From Prodigiosinella aquatilis (GTDB lineage: Bacteria; Pseudomonadota; Gammaproteobacteria; Enterobacterales; Enterobacteriaceae): DNA of 64,000 nucleotides. The translations under genes and the position numbers were made by a program. Below, in pieces: positions 54,088 to 63,577 of this stretch; position 1 is the stretch's first letter; each line of letters begins with the position of its first letter. The notes under the pieces were generated by a model, which made no database searches, was not told the origin of the DNA, and saw nothing but the letters and a program-made list of their open reading frames with translations. The stretch spans positions 372,001 through 436,000 of the forward strand of contig CP128857.1 in the NCBI GenBank assembly GCA_030388725.1, in the 5' to 3' direction.

Positions 54088-55050
54088 TTATGGAAGAAAG
54101 AACAGCACCGAGATATAAGCGATGAAGGCACACAGCAAGAGTGCCCCCGCGCCTTGACCGATGCACTGTTTCCGGCGGAGACAGAGCGCCGCCAGTAATA
54201 CACTGACCCCTAACATGATCCAGTAGTCGCGCTCAAACGCGAGCGGGTTAAGTGCACCAGGTGAAAGTAACGCGGGTACCCCCAGGACAATCACAATATT
54301 AAAGATATTGGAGCCGATCAGGTTACCCAATGCGATGTCATCTTCTTTTTTTAATGTTCCGACGATAGCCGTCGCCAGTTCTGGCAGGCTGGTACCGATA
54401 GCCAATACCGTCAGGCCGATGGTAAGTTCACTGATGTTATAATAGCGGGCGATGACTGTGGCATTATCAATCACCATCCGGGCCGCCATCGGCAGGATAA
54501 TCAACCCCAGTATCAACCATAGCAGTGCCACAGTGTAATTACTCTCTTGGGGTAATTCGGCTATCTGTTCACGAGTGAAGCTATCCATTTCTTGTCGCTG
54601 GGTGTTATGGGCCATTTTCAGCATCAGCAGAATGCACAGAACAGCAATCAGCAGCAGGATTATTCCATCCATCCGACTCAGAAAGCTATCATGCAACAGA
54701 AAACCACAAAGCAGCGTGACCAACAGCATTAGAGGGATCTCACGACGCGATAGAACAGATTGAAACGTCAGCGGCCGGATAAGTGCCGCGCTGCCCAGAA
54801 TTAGCAAGATATTGGTGATATTGGAGCCCAGTACATTCCCCACTGCCATATCTATTTGATTATTCAAAGCCGCAGTCACCGAAACCGTGAGTTCCGGTAG
54901 CGATGTCCCCATACCGACAATGACTATCCCAATTATTATGGGGGGGATGCCAAAAGAGCGGGCCAGAACGGCAGCTCCGTATACCAGGCGGTCGGCACCA
55001 TAAACCAGTAAAATCAAACCAATGATCAAGAGTACTGTTGCAAAAAGCAT
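54088..55050 (-). CDS. yrbG: CaCA-family sodium/calcium antiporter homolog YrbG
   Basis: An inner-membrane protein of 320 residues (325 in E. coli) with about ten membrane segments and two alpha repeats. GMGTSLPELTVSVTAAL and AVGNVLGSNITNI appear in the first. AIGTSLPELATAIVGTL and ALGNLIGSNIFNI appear in the second. These are the ion-binding signatures. The transported ion in enterobacteria is not established. It is divergent from mlaF. Confidence 0.94.
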   Translation of the reverse strand: MLFATVLLIIGLILLVYGADRLVYGAAVLARSFGIPPIIIGIVIVGMGTSLPELTVSVTAALNNQIDMAVGNVLGSNITNILLILGSAALIRPLTFQSVLSRREIPLMLLVTLLCGFLLHDSFLSRMDGIILLLIAVLCILLMLKMAHNTQRQEMDSFTREQIAELPQESNYTVALLWLILGLIILPMAARMVIDNATVIARYYNISELTIGLTVLAIGTSLPELATAIVGTLKKEDDIALGNLIGSNIFNIVIVLGVPALLSPGALNPLAFERDYWIMLGVSVLLAALCLRRKQCIGQGAGALLLCAFIAYISVLFFLP

Positions 55051-55334
55051 GCAGCGTCCTTTATTCAGGTATAATCACTGGTTCATTGATAGACAAACCA
55101 GTATTTTTGGACGAATAGTGAACAGAAAATCGTGTTTTTACCATTGGTGCTAATTCTGACTGTGTAGGGCGAAAAAGTAAAACCAATGGCAACTTTGGTC
55201 ACGAATTGACGACGTGTTTTTGTCACAGTACCGAGATTGTCATTTGTGCTTACCTTAAGTGCGAACAAAATGGCATAAGTACACGTTAATATTAATGACA
55301 ACGCCCTTACTGGCGGTCGGGAAGGAAATAAATA
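55051..55334. other. Divergent yrbG / mlaF intergenic region
   Basis: This 284-bp region carries promoters for the kds/lpt side and the mla side. GGAAGGAAATAA just before 55335 is the mlaF ribosome site. No repeat was seen; a minus-strand open frame here is discussed as rejected. Confidence 0.4.
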
Positions 55335-56147
55335 ATGAACCATGAGGCGATTAACCTGGTTGAAATTCGCGGGCTCAATTTCCGACGTGGAGAGCGTTCG
55401 ATATTTACTGACATCTCGCTGGATGTACCGAAAAGAAAAGTGACGGCCATTATGGGGCCGTCGGGGATTGGGAAAACGACGTTGCTGCGGTTGATTGGTG
55501 GTCAACTTCAGCCAGACAGCGGGGACATCTGGTTTGATGGGGAAAATATTCCGACGCTTTCTCGTTCTGGATTATATGAATCCCGTAAGAAAATGAGCAT
55601 GTTATTTCAGTCTGGGGCATTGTTTACCGATCTGAACGTGTTTGATAATGTTGCCTGGCCGTTGCGTGAGCACAGCCGGTTACCGGAACCATTGCTTCAC
55701 AGTACGGTAATGATGAAGTTGGAAGCGGTGGGATTGCGTGGTGCCGCACAACTTATGCCTTCGGAGCTTTCCGGGGGGATGGCGCGACGTGCTGCGTTAG
55801 CACGCTCAATTGCCCTGGATCCTCAACTGATCATGTTTGATGAGCCTTTTGGTGGTCAGGACCCTATAACCATGGGGGTTTTAGTCAAGCTCATTAGTGA
55901 GTTAAACCATGCGCTAGGTGCGACCTTTATCGTGGTATCTCACGATGTCCATGAGGTACTGAGTATTGCTGATTACGCTTATATTATCGCCGACCAGCGC
56001 GTAATCGCTAAAGGCACACCGGAGGAGTTGCAAGTAAATACAGATCCTCGTGTGCGCCAGTTCTTGGATGGCATCGCTGACGGGCCGGTACCGTTCCGTT
56101 ACCCGGCTGGTGATTACCAACTTGAGTTACTAGGCTCTGGGAGTTAA
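55335..56147 (+). CDS. mlaF: Phospholipid ABC transporter ATPase MlaF
   Basis: A 270-residue ABC ATPase (269 in E. coli) of the Mla system, which keeps outer-membrane lipid asymmetry. Walker A is GPSGIGKTT, the signature is LSGGMARRAALARS, and Walker B is LIMFDEPFGGQDP. It starts the mlaFEDCB run and is followed by mlaE after 7 bases. Confidence 0.97.
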   Translation: MNHEAINLVEIRGLNFRRGERSIFTDISLDVPKRKVTAIMGPSGIGKTTLLRLIGGQLQPDSGDIWFDGENIPTLSRSGLYESRKKMSMLFQSGALFTDLNVFDNVAWPLREHSRLPEPLLHSTVMMKLEAVGLRGAAQLMPSELSGGMARRAALARSIALDPQLIMFDEPFGGQDPITMGVLVKLISELNHALGATFIVVSHDVHEVLSIADYAYIIADQRVIAKGTPEELQVNTDPRVRQFLDGIADGPVPFRYPAGDYQLELLGSGS

Positions 56148-56154
56148 ATAATTC

Positions 56155-56937
56155 ATGCTACTTCAGGCAGTAGCGTCGTTAGGACGCCTCGGTATCAGCG
56201 TATGCGCTTCTTTTGGTCGCGCGGGGCTGGTGCTTTTCAATGCGCTAGTGGGGAAACCCGAGCTGGCGAAACAGTGGCCGTTGTTCTGCAAACAACTCTA
56301 CAGTGTAGGGGTTCAGTCACTGCTGATTATCATTGTATCCGGCATATTCATCGGCATGGTACTGGGGTTGCAGGGTTATCTTGTCCTGACAACTTACGGT
56401 GCGGAAGCCAGTCTGGGTATGATGGTCGCTTTGTCGTTACTGCGTGAACTAGGGCCTGTGGTGACGGCGCTGTTGTTTGCCGGACGTGCCGGTTCGGCGC
56501 TGACGGCAGAGATTGGTCTGATGAAAGCCACTGAACAACTTTCCAGTATGGAGATGATGGCGGTTGATCCGTTACGGCGTGTTGTGGCTCCCCGTTTCTG
56601 GGCTGGCTTGGTCAGTATGCCATTGCTGACTGTCATCTTTGTGGCGGTGGGCATTTGGGGTGGTGCGTTAGTAGGGGTTGACTGGAAAGGAATCGATTCT
56701 GGTTTTTTCTGGTCGGCCATGCAAGGCGCGGTGGAATGGCGGCACGATTTGCTTAACTGTGTAATAAAAAGCGTAGTGTTTTCCATTACCATCACCTGGA
56801 TTGCGTTATTTAATGGCTATGACGCGATTCCGACGTCAGAAGGGATAAGCCGTGCGACGACCCGTACCGTAGTGCATTCATCGCTGGCGGTGTTGGGATT
56901 GGATTTTGTGCTGACAGCACTGATGTTTGGGAAATGA
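56155..56937 (+). CDS. mlaE: Phospholipid ABC transporter permease MlaE
   Basis: A 260-residue inner-membrane permease (the E. coli length) with about five to six hydrophobic segments. FNALVGKPELAKQWPLFCKQLY, LLRELGPVVTALLFAGRAGSA and EIGLMKATEQLSSMEMM are characteristic MlaE family signatures. It forms the MlaFEDB complex with its neighbours. mlaD begins 4 bases after its stop. Confidence 0.97.
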   Translation: MLLQAVASLGRLGISVCASFGRAGLVLFNALVGKPELAKQWPLFCKQLYSVGVQSLLIIIVSGIFIGMVLGLQGYLVLTTYGAEASLGMMVALSLLRELGPVVTALLFAGRAGSALTAEIGLMKATEQLSSMEMMAVDPLRRVVAPRFWAGLVSMPLLTVIFVAVGIWGGALVGVDWKGIDSGFFWSAMQGAVEWRHDLLNCVIKSVVFSITITWIALFNGYDAIPTSEGISRATTRTVVHSSLAVLGLDFVLTALMFGK

Positions 56938-56941
56938 GTCG

Positions 56942-57496
56942 ATGCAAACTAAGAAATATGAAATCTGGGTTGGCATATTTATGCTGATTGCGCTGGGCGC
57001 CATTATCTTTCTATGTCTGAAAGTGGCGGACTTGAAATCACTTGGTCATCAACAGACTTACCGTTTGTATGCGACTTTTGACAATATTGGCGGCCTGAAA
57101 GTACGTTCACCAGTAAAAGTAGGCGGAGTCGTGATTGGGCGAGTGGAAGATATTTCGTTAGATCAAAAAACCTACCTGCCGCGTGTCGCGATGGATATCG
57201 AACAGCGTTATAACCATATTCCTGATACCAGTTCATTGTCGGTGAGAACTTCTGGTCTGCTGGGAGAGCAATATCTGGCGTTGAATATAGGGTTTGAAGA
57301 TCCGTCCATGGGAACCTCAATTCTGAAAAATGGCGGCGTTATTCAAGATACTAAATCAGCCATGATATTGGAGGATCTTATCGGTCAATTCCTATATAAG
57401 GGTGGTAGTGGCAACACTCAGAATACCAGCCAAAACAGCACTGATTCGGTAGCGGCTCCAGAGCCCCAGTCCAATTCTGTTACACCGCATCCATAA
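56942..57496 (+). CDS. mlaD: Phospholipid-binding MCE protein MlaD
   Basis: A 184-residue protein (183 in E. coli) with one membrane helix (about residues 8-26) and a periplasmic MCE domain (TFDNIGGLKVRSPVKVGGVVIGRV, then SGLLGEQYLALNIG). It forms a hexameric ring with a lipid channel above MlaE. The C-terminus is a low-complexity N/S/P-rich tail. The start at 56942 matches E. coli MQTKK; a start at 56927 would lie inside mlaE. Confidence 0.96.
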   Translation: MQTKKYEIWVGIFMLIALGAIIFLCLKVADLKSLGHQQTYRLYATFDNIGGLKVRSPVKVGGVVIGRVEDISLDQKTYLPRVAMDIEQRYNHIPDTSSLSVRTSGLLGEQYLALNIGFEDPSMGTSILKNGGVIQDTKSAMILEDLIGQFLYKGGSGNTQNTSQNSTDSVAAPEPQSNSVTPHP

Positions 57497-57508
57497 GAGG
57501 GCTCTTGC

Positions 57509-58144
57509 ATGTTAAAACGTTTATTGGTGGTAGCGTTACTGGCAGTGTCGTCGTTTGCCAGTGCAGCGGATCAGACTAATCCGTATAGTCTGATGAATGA
57601 TGCGGCGAAGAAAGTTTTTACCCGTCTTAAGGATGATCAGCCCCAAATCATGAAAGATCCCAACTATCTGCGTGTTGTGGTGCGGGAAGAACTATTACCT
57701 TATATTCAGGTGAAATACGCTGGAGCATTAGTGTTGGGGCCGTACTACAAAAACGCCACACCAGCACAACGTGAAACCTATTTCAAAGCATTTACTGCTT
57801 ATCTGGAGCAGGCATATGGTCAGGCTCTGGCGCTGTATCATGACCAGACTTACCAAATTGCGCCTGAACAACCACTTGGTGATGCCACTATTGTTTCAAT
57901 CCGCGTGACTATCATTGATAACGGCGGGCGCCCGCCAGTTCGTCTGGATTTTCAGTGGCGTAAGAACAGTATAACGGGCCACTGGCAAGCGTATGACATG
58001 ATCGCGGAGGGCGTGAGCATGATCACGACCAAACAGAATGAATGGGCTGCAACGTTGCGTCAAAAAGGGATTGATGGTTTGACTCAGCAACTTCGTATTG
58101 CCGCACAACAGCCAATCACGTTGGATCAGCAACGAAATGGTTAG
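57509..58144 (+). CDS. mlaC: Periplasmic phospholipid-binding protein MlaC
   Basis: A 211-residue soluble lipid carrier (the E. coli length). The signal peptide is MLKRLLVVALLAVSSFASA, cut before ADQ. Conserved parts include NPYSLMNDAAKKVFTRL and YIQVKYAGALVLGPYYKNATPAQR. It shuttles phospholipids between MlaA at the outer membrane and MlaFEDB. It overlaps mlaB by 8 bases. Confidence 0.96.
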   Translation: MLKRLLVVALLAVSSFASAADQTNPYSLMNDAAKKVFTRLKDDQPQIMKDPNYLRVVVREELLPYIQVKYAGALVLGPYYKNATPAQRETYFKAFTAYLEQAYGQALALYHDQTYQIAPEQPLGDATIVSIRVTIIDNGGRPPVRLDFQWRKNSITGHWQAYDMIAEGVSMITTKQNEWAATLRQKGIDGLTQQLRIAAQQPITLDQQRNG

Positions 58145-58442
58145 TACAACGCTTAACTGGAAGTCTGATGCATCCACTCTGGTGTTGGACGGCGATTTAG
58201 ATCGTGAAACACTATTGCCGCTGTGGCAGCAGCGTGAAACTCTGCTGCAAGGAACGACTGTGCTGGATATGAGTCAGGTAAATCGGGTGGATTCTTCTGG
58301 ACTGGCATTGCTGGTTCATTTTTATCATCAGCAACAGCAGAACGGTGTGGCGTTGCAAATTACGGGCGTCAGTGACCGACTCAAAACATTGATTGAGCTC
58401 TATAGCCTGGACAAGATTATACCCATCCAGCTGATTAGCTGA
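58137..58442 (+). CDS. mlaB: STAS-domain protein MlaB
   Basis: A 101-residue STAS protein (97 in E. coli) that binds MlaF and stabilises the ATPase complex. VLDMSQVNRVDSSGLALLVHF contains the conserved STAS serine region; the protein begins MVSTTLNWKSDAS. The ATG at 58137 overlaps the mlaC stop by 8 bases. An earlier in-frame codon at 58098 lies within mlaC. A terminator follows. Confidence 0.93.
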   Translation: MVSTTLNWKSDASTLVLDGDLDRETLLPLWQQRETLLQGTTVLDMSQVNRVDSSGLALLVHFYHQQQQNGVALQITGVSDRLKTLIELYSLDKIIPIQLIS

Positions 58443-58463
58443 AAAAACCTTCATGCTATCTCT

Positions 58464-58503
58464 AAATCCCCTTTTGCTTTTATGCAAAGGGGGATTTCTT
58501 TTG
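58464..58503 (+). terminator. Intrinsic terminator after mlaB
   Basis: A 14-bp stem, AAATCCCCTTTTGC with GCAAAGGGGGATTT (one G-T pair), with a 6-base loop, is followed by CTTTTGTTT. It ends the mlaFEDCB transcript and separates it from ibaG. Confidence 0.85.
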
Positions 58504-58573
58504 TTTAAGATGAAGGTAGATTCATCTAAGATACCAAGCTGTTTATCATCCCCCTGACGCAGAATCGAGAGCG

Positions 58574-58828
58574 ATGGAAAATAACGAAATTAAAGATGTG
58601 CTGATGAATGCATTGGCACTACAGGACGTCCATGTATCCGGCGATGGCAGTTACTTTCAGGTGATTGTTGTGGGTGAGTTGTTTAGTGGTATGAGCCGCG
58701 TAAAACAACAGCAGACGGTGTATGCCCCGTTGATGGAGTATATTGCCGATAACCGTATTCATGCGCTATCCATTAAGGCTTATACGCCAGATGAGTGGCA
58801 GCGCGATCGTAAACTCAACGGTTTTTGA
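58574..58828 (+). CDS. ibaG: BolA-family protein IbaG (YrbA)
   Basis: An 84-residue BolA-like protein (the E. coli length) implicated in acid stress and, with monothiol glutaredoxin, in Fe-S handling. DVHVSGDGSYFQVIVVGELF and SIKAYTPDEWQRDRKLNGF follow the BolA fold; the conserved ligand region is near the C-terminus. It lies 53 bases before murA on the same strand. Confidence 0.94.
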   Translation: MENNEIKDVLMNALALQDVHVSGDGSYFQVIVVGELFSGMSRVKQQQTVYAPLMEYIADNRIHALSIKAYTPDEWQRDRKLNGF

Positions 58829-58881
58829 GTGATTGGACTTGATGCCGCACTATTGAATTTGAATATTGAGAAATCGTTACT

Positions 58882-60144
58882 ATGGATAAATTTCGTGTGC
58901 AGGGGCCTACTCGGCTCACTGGTGAAGTTACTATCTCCGGGGCTAAAAATGCGGCCCTGCCTATCCTGTTTGCCGCTTTACTCGCTGAAGAGCCGGTAGA
59001 GATTCAGAATGTTCCCAAACTTCGGGATATCGACACAACCATGAAACTGCTGAGCCAGTTAGGGGCCCGTGTCGAGCGAAATGGTTCCGTACACGTTGAT
59101 GCCAGCTCGGTAAATGTCTTTTGCGCACCGTACGAACTGGTAAAAACCATGCGTGCCTCTATTTGGGCACTGGGGCCGCTGGTAGCCCGTTTTGGTCAAG
59201 GCCAGGTTTCTTTGCCTGGCGGTTGTGCCATTGGTGCTCGTCCGGTTGATTTACATATCAATGGGTTGGAGCAATTAGGCGCAGAAATTACCCTGGAAGA
59301 GGGGTATGTGAAGGCAACGGTCGATGGCCGCCTAAAAGGCGCTCATATTGTGATGGATAAAGTTAGCGTAGGTGCCACGGTAACTATCATGAGTGCGGCG
59401 ACATTGGCTGAAGGTAAAACCATTATAGAAAATGCGGCCCGTGAGCCGGAAATTGTGGATACGGCCAATTTCCTCAACACGCTAGGTGCCAGGATCAGTG
59501 GTGCTGGTAGCGATAAGATTGTTATTGAAGGTGTAGCCCGGTTGGGTGGCGGGGTTTACCGTGTTCTGCCAGATCGCATTGAAACGGGGACTTTTCTTGT
59601 GGCTGCCGCTGTGTCTGGCGGTAAAGTGATGTGTCGTAATACACGCCCAGATACATTGGATGCCGTATTGGCCAAACTGCGTGAAGCGGGTGCGGATATT
59701 GCGATCGGTGAAGATTGGGTCAGCCTGGATATGCATGGCTGCCGTCCTAAAGCGGTTAACCTGCGTACTGCTCCACATCCCGGATTCCCTACTGATATGC
59801 AGGCTCAGTTTAGTTTGCTAAATCTGGTCGCTGAAGGTGCAGGGGTCATTACTGAGACTATTTTTGAAAACCGCTTTATGCATATTCCGGAATTGATCCG
59901 CATGGGCGCGCAGGCAGAGATTGAGAGTAATACTGTTATCTGCCATGGCGTAGAGACATTATCTGGCGCTCAGGTGATGGCAACGGACTTACGCGCTTCA
60001 GCAAGTCTGGTACTGGCTGGTTGTATTGCAGAAGGTGTCACTATGGTGGATCGTATCTATCACATTGATCGCGGTTATGAGCGTATTGAGCATAAGTTAC
60101 GGGCACTTGGTGCAAATATTGAAAGAGTCAAGGAAGGCGAATAA
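58882..60144 (+). CDS. murA: UDP-N-acetylglucosamine enolpyruvyl transferase MurA
   Basis: A 420-residue enzyme (419 in E. coli), the first committed step of peptidoglycan precursor synthesis. The catalytic Cys115 lies in LPGGCAIGARPVDLH, the fosfomycin-reactive position, so the protein is of the fosfomycin-sensitive type. ISGAKNAALPILFA (Lys22, Asn23) and the RASIWALGPL segment are conserved. A strong terminator follows the stop. Confidence 0.98.
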   Translation: MDKFRVQGPTRLTGEVTISGAKNAALPILFAALLAEEPVEIQNVPKLRDIDTTMKLLSQLGARVERNGSVHVDASSVNVFCAPYELVKTMRASIWALGPLVARFGQGQVSLPGGCAIGARPVDLHINGLEQLGAEITLEEGYVKATVDGRLKGAHIVMDKVSVGATVTIMSAATLAEGKTIIENAAREPEIVDTANFLNTLGARISGAGSDKIVIEGVARLGGGVYRVLPDRIETGTFLVAAAVSGGKVMCRNTRPDTLDAVLAKLREAGADIAIGEDWVSLDMHGCRPKAVNLRTAPHPGFPTDMQAQFSLLNLVAEGAGVITETIFENRFMHIPELIRMGAQAEIESNTVICHGVETLSGAQVMATDLRASASLVLAGCIAEGVTMVDRIYHIDRGYERIEHKLRALGANIERVKEGE

Positions 60145-60156
60145 CGTCCCGCTCTG

Positions 60157-60184
60157 AATCGGGTGGGTTAACCCACCCGATTTT
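60157..60184. terminator. Terminator between murA and degS
   Basis: A perfect 13-bp palindrome half-site pair, AATCGGGTGGGTT and AACCCACCCGATT, with almost no loop if fully paired (about a 4-base loop in practice), is followed by TTTT on the plus strand. It lies between converging murA and degS. Confidence 0.8.
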
Positions 60185-60220
60185 CCATCTTTTTATAAAT
60201 CTTTTTTATAAATAAAGCAG

Positions 60221-61282
60221 TCAGCTAGCTGGAAATTCCTGAATGGTTACATTCAGCGTTATTTCTTTATTGTTCCGGGAAATCACAACTGGGATGACTG
60301 AGCCAGGACGGATTTCAGCTACCTGATCCATGGTTTCAATTACGGATCGAACGGGTTTATTATTCACTTTTAACAACCGATCCCCTTCTTTGATACCGGC
60401 TTTATCCGCAGGTCCGCCTGGTTCCACCTTTTTGACAAATACGCCCCGTAATCTGTTATCTATCGATATATTCTGGTCCTGATTTTCAATTTGTGCCCCA
60501 TTGATGCCAATGTAACCGCGGATAACCCGACCATCGCGAATCAGTTTGCCCATCACTTTGATAGCCAGTGCCACAGGAATGGCAAAGCTTAAACCTTCTG
60601 GGGTAGCTCCATCATTGCTTTTGTCAAAGGATAACGTATTGATGCCAACCAGTTCTCCCAACGTGTTAACCAATGCTCCGCCTGAATTACCACGATTGAT
60701 AGACGCATCGGTCTGCAGGAAGTTCTGGCGCCCTGATGGACTTAAACCAACTCGCCCCGTGGCACTGATAATACCTTGAGTAATGGTTTGCCCCAGATTG
60801 TAAGGATTCCCGATAGCCATCACCACATCACCCACATGAGCTACTCGTTTGGTATTGATGGGTATTTCCGGCAAATTGGTTCCCTCAATTTTCAACACTG
60901 CCAGATCGGTAAGGCTGTCGGAACCGACCAGCAGAGCCTCAAACACACGTCCGTCCTGTAGGGTTACTATAATTTGGTCTGCATTATTGATAACGTGCTT
61001 ATTGGTGAGGATATAACCTTTGCTGTTCATGATAACGCCGGAACCCAGGGTGCGAATATTGAGTTGATCCTTCTCATTTGGGTTGGATGCCCGGTTATAT
61101 ACGTTGACGACTGCGGGCGCGGCGCGTCGTACCCCTTGATAATAGCTGACAGGTGTTTCGCTTTCGGCGCTATCGTCTGGTTTGAATAGCCCGTTGTTTG
61201 AACGCAGCATGGGAAGTGCCAGTAACAGAATACCTGAAACGATGACACCAATCAGCGCCGAACGTATAAGTTTGGTTAGCAT
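60221..61282 (-). CDS. degS: Site-1 envelope stress protease DegS
   Basis: A 353-residue inner-membrane-anchored serine protease (355 in E. coli) that cuts RseA to release sigma-E. The N-terminal anchor is about residues 5-25. The triad is His96 in LTNKHVIN, Asp126 in SLTDLAVL and Ser200 in INRGNSGGAL. One PDZ domain follows (about 255-345) and binds porin C-termini. The second of two in-frame ATGs (61282) aligns with the E. coli start; 61288 is possible. Downstream of degQ on the same strand. Confidence 0.96.
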   Translation of the reverse strand: MLTKLIRSALIGVIVSGILLLALPMLRSNNGLFKPDDSAESETPVSYYQGVRRAAPAVVNVYNRASNPNEKDQLNIRTLGSGVIMNSKGYILTNKHVINNADQIIVTLQDGRVFEALLVGSDSLTDLAVLKIEGTNLPEIPINTKRVAHVGDVVMAIGNPYNLGQTITQGIISATGRVGLSPSGRQNFLQTDASINRGNSGGALVNTLGELVGINTLSFDKSNDGATPEGLSFAIPVALAIKVMGKLIRDGRVIRGYIGINGAQIENQDQNISIDNRLRGVFVKKVEPGGPADKAGIKEGDRLLKVNNKPVRSVIETMDQVAEIRPGSVIPVVISRNNKEITLNVTIQEFPAS

Positions 61283-61330
61283 AAGCATCTGGTATAAGTA
61301 GAAGATTAACTGCAGAATATCATGAGATAG

Positions 61331-61360
61331 TTAGACACCACACCGCGTGGTGTCTAATTT
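61331..61360. terminator. Hairpin between degQ and degS
   Basis: An 11-bp stem, TTAGACACCAC with GTGGTGTCTAA, with an ACCGC loop. The T tract (TTTTT) is on the plus side. On the minus strand, the direction of degQ, only a poor U stretch follows. It may partly attenuate read-through from degQ to degS. Confidence 0.5.
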
Positions 61361-61368
61361 TTACTGGC

Positions 61369-62739
61369 TTAGCGTAACAACAAATAAATGCTTTGGTCAC
61401 CACGCATTATGTTCAGCGCTATAACCGAAGGTTTACTTTTCAGAATTTTACCCAGTTGGGAGATGTTTTCCACACGCTCCCGGTTGATACCGACAATAAT
61501 ATCGCCTTTTTGTAATCCAATCTTGGCGGCCGGTGTATCCTTGGTCACGCTATCGATAATTACACCTTTGCTACCATCCTTCAACTGACCATCGCTTAGT
61601 GATGCTCCCTGCAGAGCCGGCGATAGAGACTCAGCTCTGGTGGCAGTGTTGGCGCTATTGCCCAGGATTACAGAAACTTCCTGTTGTTTGCCATCACGCC
61701 ACAGACCGACTCGAATGATTTTACCTGGTGCCGTAGTGCCAATCTTCGCTCTCAATTCGGCAAAGCTACTGATGGTTTTACCATTCAGTGAAGTTAGTAC
61801 ATCACCTGCTTTAATCCCTGCTTTTGCCGCAGCTGATTTTGGTAATACTTCACTAACAAATGCACCGCGTTGTACATCTACTTTGAAAGCTTTAGCTATT
61901 TCAGAGGTCATTTCACTGCCTCTGATACCCAGCAACCCGCGTTTTACCTCACCAAATTCTATCAATTGTTGAGACAAGGTCTGAGCCATATTGCTGGGGA
62001 TGGCAAAGCCGATGCCGATATTTCCGCCCCCTGGAGCCAGAATGGCGGTGTTAATCCCAATAAGTTCACCGTTAAGATTAACCAGTGCGCCACCAGAGTT
62101 ACCGCGGTTGATTGACGCGTCAGTTTGAATGAAGTTTTCCAGCCCTTCCAGATTCAGGCCACTACGGCCCAGAGCGGAAATAATCCCGGATGTGGCAGTT
62201 TGCCCCAGGCCAAAAGGGTTGCCCACTGCTACGGCAAAATCACCGACGCGAAGCTGGTCTGAGTCCGCTATTTTAATTTCAGTCAGGTTTTTGGCATCGT
62301 TTAACTGCAACAGCGCAATATCGGTCTGCTCATCGCGACCAATCAATTTTGCGTCATATTCACGGCCATCATTAAGTTGTACACGGATTTTGTCAGCATT
62401 GTTGATGACATGGTTGTTGGTTAACACATATCCTTTGGCTGCATTAATGATTACGCCGGATCCCAAGCCTTCAAATGGACGAGAGCTCTGTTCTTCAGAT
62501 GGTGTGTTAGGTCCGAAGAAAAACTTAAACTCTTCAGGAATCTGCTGACGCTGAATTCGCGTACCCTCAACATGTACGCTGACCACAGCAGGTAAGACTT
62601 TTTCCAGCATAGGCGCCAGGCTGGGGAGTTGCTGACCTTGTACCACTGCTGGTAACGCAGCGTATGCCGCAGGTAGAGATGATAAGGATAAAGCTATGCT
62701 TATTGCCAATGCGCTACATAACAACGATGTTTTTTTCAT
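61369..62739 (-). CDS. degQ: Periplasmic serine endoprotease DegQ
   Basis: A 456-residue HtrA protease (455 in E. coli DegQ). The signal peptide ends AYA at about residue 27. The triad is His110 in LTNNHVIN, Asp140 in DEQTDIALLQL and Ser215 in NRGNSGGALV. Two PDZ domains follow (about 265-355 and 370-456). Length and the ASLSDGQLKDGSKGV linker favour DegQ over DegP. It protects the periplasm from misfolded proteins. It precedes degS by 86 bp. Confidence 0.95.
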   Translation of the reverse strand: MKKTSLLCSALAISIALSLSSLPAAYAALPAVVQGQQLPSLAPMLEKVLPAVVSVHVEGTRIQRQQIPEEFKFFFGPNTPSEEQSSRPFEGLGSGVIINAAKGYVLTNNHVINNADKIRVQLNDGREYDAKLIGRDEQTDIALLQLNDAKNLTEIKIADSDQLRVGDFAVAVGNPFGLGQTATSGIISALGRSGLNLEGLENFIQTDASINRGNSGGALVNLNGELIGINTAILAPGGGNIGIGFAIPSNMAQTLSQQLIEFGEVKRGLLGIRGSEMTSEIAKAFKVDVQRGAFVSEVLPKSAAAKAGIKAGDVLTSLNGKTISSFAELRAKIGTTAPGKIIRVGLWRDGKQQEVSVILGNSANTATRAESLSPALQGASLSDGQLKDGSKGVIIDSVTKDTPAAKIGLQKGDIIVGINRERVENISQLGKILKSKPSVIALNIMRGDQSIYLLLR

Positions 62740-62909
62740 TGATTGTTAACTCTCTCACGACCTGCGTATGAATAAAACGATGATATATAAACCCAAACCC
62801 ATGATGAAGAGTCAGACCGGGGATTATGACGTAAAGTTCACTGACCTTTCTTCAGTAGAATGTAACCATAATTCATGTAAATTTACAGTTGAAGACAAAA
62901 GAACATGAT

Positions 62910-62926
62910 GAGGCCGAAGAGGCCTC
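62910..62926 (-). terminator. Hairpin after zapG
   Basis: A 6-bp stem, GAGGCC with GGCCTC, with a 5-base loop, followed on the minus strand by ATCATGTTCTTTTG. It sits just after the zapG stop and is probably its terminator. Confidence 0.6.
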
Positions 62927-62951
62927 ACAGGTAGAGAGTGGTATCTTGTGT

Positions 62952-63356
62952 TTACTTGCTGGCAGGGCGTTCGCCGCGCAGTAAACCTGAAGCGCCGTCA
63001 GAATAATCACGGGGTGGCATGCCTACTGGTGCCTGATCGTTATCCGCTTCGGCTTCCGTCAGGCTATATCTGAACGGATTATCCTGCGTGGGTAAATTGG
63101 GTAATAGGTTGTTGGAGCTTTTCGCCATATGCTGGTACAACTGACGATAATCATTTGCCATGTTGTCCAGTAGCTCTGCGCTACGGGCAAAATGCCCAAC
63201 CAACTCCTGGCGATATTGTTCCAATTCCGTTTTGCTTTTCTCCAGTTCATTTTGCAATACCTGTTGCTGACGCAGTTTACGATTGCCAAAACGCATAGCG
63301 ACAGCACCAATTATGACACCGATAACTAGTCCAATCAGCGCGTACTCCCAGGTCAT
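62952..63356 (-). CDS. zapG: Z-ring associated protein ZapG (YhcB, DUF1043)
   Basis: A 134-residue protein (132 in E. coli) with an N-terminal membrane helix (about residues 3-20; YALIGLVIGVIIGAVAM) and a long coiled-coil (about 28-80; ELEKSKTELEQYRQELVGHFARS). The C-terminal tail is polar. It has been linked to cell division and envelope synthesis. It is divergent from zapE, as in E. coli. Confidence 0.94.
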   Translation of the reverse strand: MTWEYALIGLVIGVIIGAVAMRFGNRKLRQQQVLQNELEKSKTELEQYRQELVGHFARSAELLDNMANDYRQLYQHMAKSSNNLLPNLPTQDNPFRYSLTEAEADNDQAPVGMPPRDYSDGASGLLRGERPASK

Positions 63357-63577
63357 AATGACTCCTATTTTGACTTAGTTGTCCCGTAGGGTTTTTCCAC
63401 TTAATAATAGCCACTATAACCGCTAACCTTGCCTGAGTGGAGCCCCGAAGCGCGATGTCGTAAGGTATTATGATATTGCTTACGGCTGCAAGGTGGTTAA
63501 CTGCTACGATTACGGGCCAAATCGACGTTAACACGCGATAAAATATAACTAACTTTTTTCTCAGGGATTTTGGAGCT

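Noticed and set aside
55083..55505. Minus-strand open frame of 140 codons across the yrbG/mlaF gap
   Set aside because: It overlaps the mlaF start on the other strand, has no recognisable domain, is very rich in Arg/Pro/Thr, and lacks a clear ribosome site.
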